Position numbers and translations under genes: made by a program. Source: Bacteroidales bacterium (GTDB taxonomy: Bacteria; Bacteroidota; Bacteroidia; Bacteroidales; UBA3663). Taken from it: a stretch of DNA of 7,135 nt. The notes beneath the pieces were generated by a model. The model searched no databases, was not told where the DNA came from, and saw nothing but the letters and a program-made list of their open reading frames with translations. Location: contig JAGBQS010000069.1 of NCBI GenBank assembly GCA_017632695.1, positions 1-7,135 on the forward strand, in the 5' to 3' direction. Shown here in pieces: positions 6,694-7,135 of the stretch (positions are counted from its first letter, which is position 1; each line of letters starts with the position of its first letter).

Positions 6694-6701
6694 CAAAGAT
6701 A
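6694..6701 (-). promoter_or_regulatory. -7 promoter box of the dbpA-mfd unit; near-leaderless start
   Basis: On the minus strand TATCTTTG (6701 down to 6694) matches TAnnTTTG fully, and the A of the dbpA ATG (6689) is only five bases after its last G. The transcript would therefore begin at or within a few bases of the start codon. No clear TTTG -33 box is present at the usual 19-21 bp; the region there is GC-containing (GGCACGCG). The box also overlaps the alternative GTG start, which argues against it. Confidence 0.7.
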
Positions 6702-6748
6702 CACTATTTTTTCTTAAAACGCGTGCCTGCATTCAAAAAAGTGCAGCG

Positions 6749-6798
6749 TACGGATATTTTTTCTCCGAAAAGGCCGCATCTTTTCGTAAAAATCCGTA
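6749..6798. promoter_or_regulatory. Nested inverted repeat between divergent promoters (operator candidate)
   Basis: Outer arms TACGGAT (6749-6755) / ATCCGTA (6792-6798) and inner arms CGAAAAG (6766-6772) / CTTTTCG (6780-6786), both perfect, with T and A tracts between them that could add four pairs (6757-6760 with 6788-6791). The right outer arm overlaps the first two bases of the transpeptidase -7 box. The repeat is upstream of both predicted transcription starts, so it should act as DNA (protein-binding site) rather than as RNA. No regulator is identified. Confidence 0.5.
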
Positions 6799-6804
6799 TA
6801 TTTG
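6797..6804 (+). promoter_or_regulatory. -7 promoter box of the L,D-transpeptidase gene
   Basis: TATATTTG is a full match to TAnnTTTG. Transcription would start at about 6809, giving a leader of about 25 nt to the ATG at 6834. No clear TTTG -33 box is seen at the usual distance, which falls inside the nested inverted repeat, so expression may depend on an activator (inference). Confidence 0.7.
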
Positions 6805-6833
6805 CACCCATATTAGCCAATCTCTATTGTACA

Positions 6834-7135
6834 ATGTTTCTGAAACGGATGCTTCTGGTTTTAGGCTGCCTGATAGCTGTCGCCTGTCGGGCGGCAGAGT
6901 ATCATGTGGACATCGACAAGAACCGGATGACGCTGACCTTACTCGAAGTAACCGGAACGGAACAGCATGACAGTATTGAAACCGAATTATTCGACACCCT
7001 GTTTGTAGTGCCGATATCGTGCGGCCGGAATCTGGGACCCAAACAGCACTGGGGCGATATGCGTACTCCGGAAGGCGTTTTTCGGGTGACGCAGATACAG
7101 GAATCTTATGATTGGGGACACGATTTTCACGACGG
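6834..7135 (+). CDS. Exported L,D-transpeptidase (YkuD)-like protein, N-terminal part (3' partial)
   Basis: The first 100 codons are visible; the gene runs off the right edge. Residues 1-20 form an export signal (FLKR, then a hydrophobic stretch LLVLGCLIAVA). The Cys at 18 in AVAC could be a non-ideal lipobox, or the signal may be cut by signal peptidase I after the Ala residues at 20-21. From about residue 24 the protein resembles the start of a YkuD catalytic domain as found in Bacteroidetes: a beta-strand stretch DTLFVVPISCGRNLG (54-68) and the typical block GDMRTPEGVFRV (74-85), then WGHDF (94-98). YkuD enzymes form 3-3 crosslinks in peptidoglycan or attach proteins to it, using a His and a Cys in SxGCxN; those residues would be beyond the window, so activity cannot be judged. 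The ATG is the first in frame and fits the signal peptide. Confidence 0.85.
   Translation, partial: MFLKRMLLVLGCLIAVACRAAEYHVDIDKNRMTLTLLEVTGTEQHDSIETELFDTLFVVPISCGRNLGPKQHWGDMRTPEGVFRVTQIQESYDWGHDFHD

Noticed and set aside
6690..6704. GTG start for dbpA giving five extra residues (MYLCS)
   Set aside because: The codons coincide with the TAnnTTTG -7 box; the transcript should begin downstream of them, and the ATG at 6689 gives a normal DbpA N-terminus.
6265..6732. 155-codon minus-strand ORF overlapping the dbpA start in another frame
   Set aside because: It overlaps the conserved helicase N-terminus in a different frame and begins upstream of the predicted promoter; no motif is seen in its translation.

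Overview
The window looks like ordinary chromosomal DNA from a member of the Bacteroidales (Bacteroides/Prevotella-like). Three things support this. All recognisable proteins are of Bacteroidetes type. Starts are preceded by A/T-rich leaders without Shine-Dalgarno sequences. Three promoters match the Bacteroidetes -7 element TAnnTTTG. Coding DNA is moderately GC-rich, while the intergenic DNA and the small lipoprotein gene are clearly more AT-rich.

Layout. (1) 1-668, plus strand: C-terminal half of a hexameric glutamate dehydrogenase (gdhA), cut by the left edge. (2) 669-1019: intergenic DNA with a 32-bp-arm inverted repeat built from the heptamer AGAGTAA, a weak terminator-like hairpin and a good promoter. 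(3) 1020-1421, plus strand: a small lipoprotein of unknown function with an acidic stretch after the lipidated Cys, followed by a strong intrinsic terminator. (4) 1422-1999: about 580 bp without a convincing gene, holding two hairpins, two more heptamer-type arrays and a long nested palindromic element. (5) 2000-6689, minus strand: a two-gene unit, a DbpA-type DEAD-box RNA helicase followed by mfd (transcription-repair coupling factor), overlapping by 11 bp. (6) 6690-6833: divergent promoter region with a nested inverted repeat. (7) 6834-7135, plus strand: start of an exported YkuD-type L,D-transpeptidase-like protein, cut by the right edge.

Functionally the region is housekeeping: ammonium assimilation, RNA remodelling, transcription-coupled repair and cell-envelope maintenance. 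The helicase/mfd overlap suggests co-transcription and possibly translational coupling. I found no CRISPR array, transposase, phage gene, tRNA or rRNA, and nothing that convincingly amounts to a new multi-gene system. The less ordinary signals are in the non-coding DNA (heptamer arrays in inverted pairs, the 107-bp nested palindrome, the operator-like repeat between dbpA and the transpeptidase gene) and in the apparently leaderless dbpA start.
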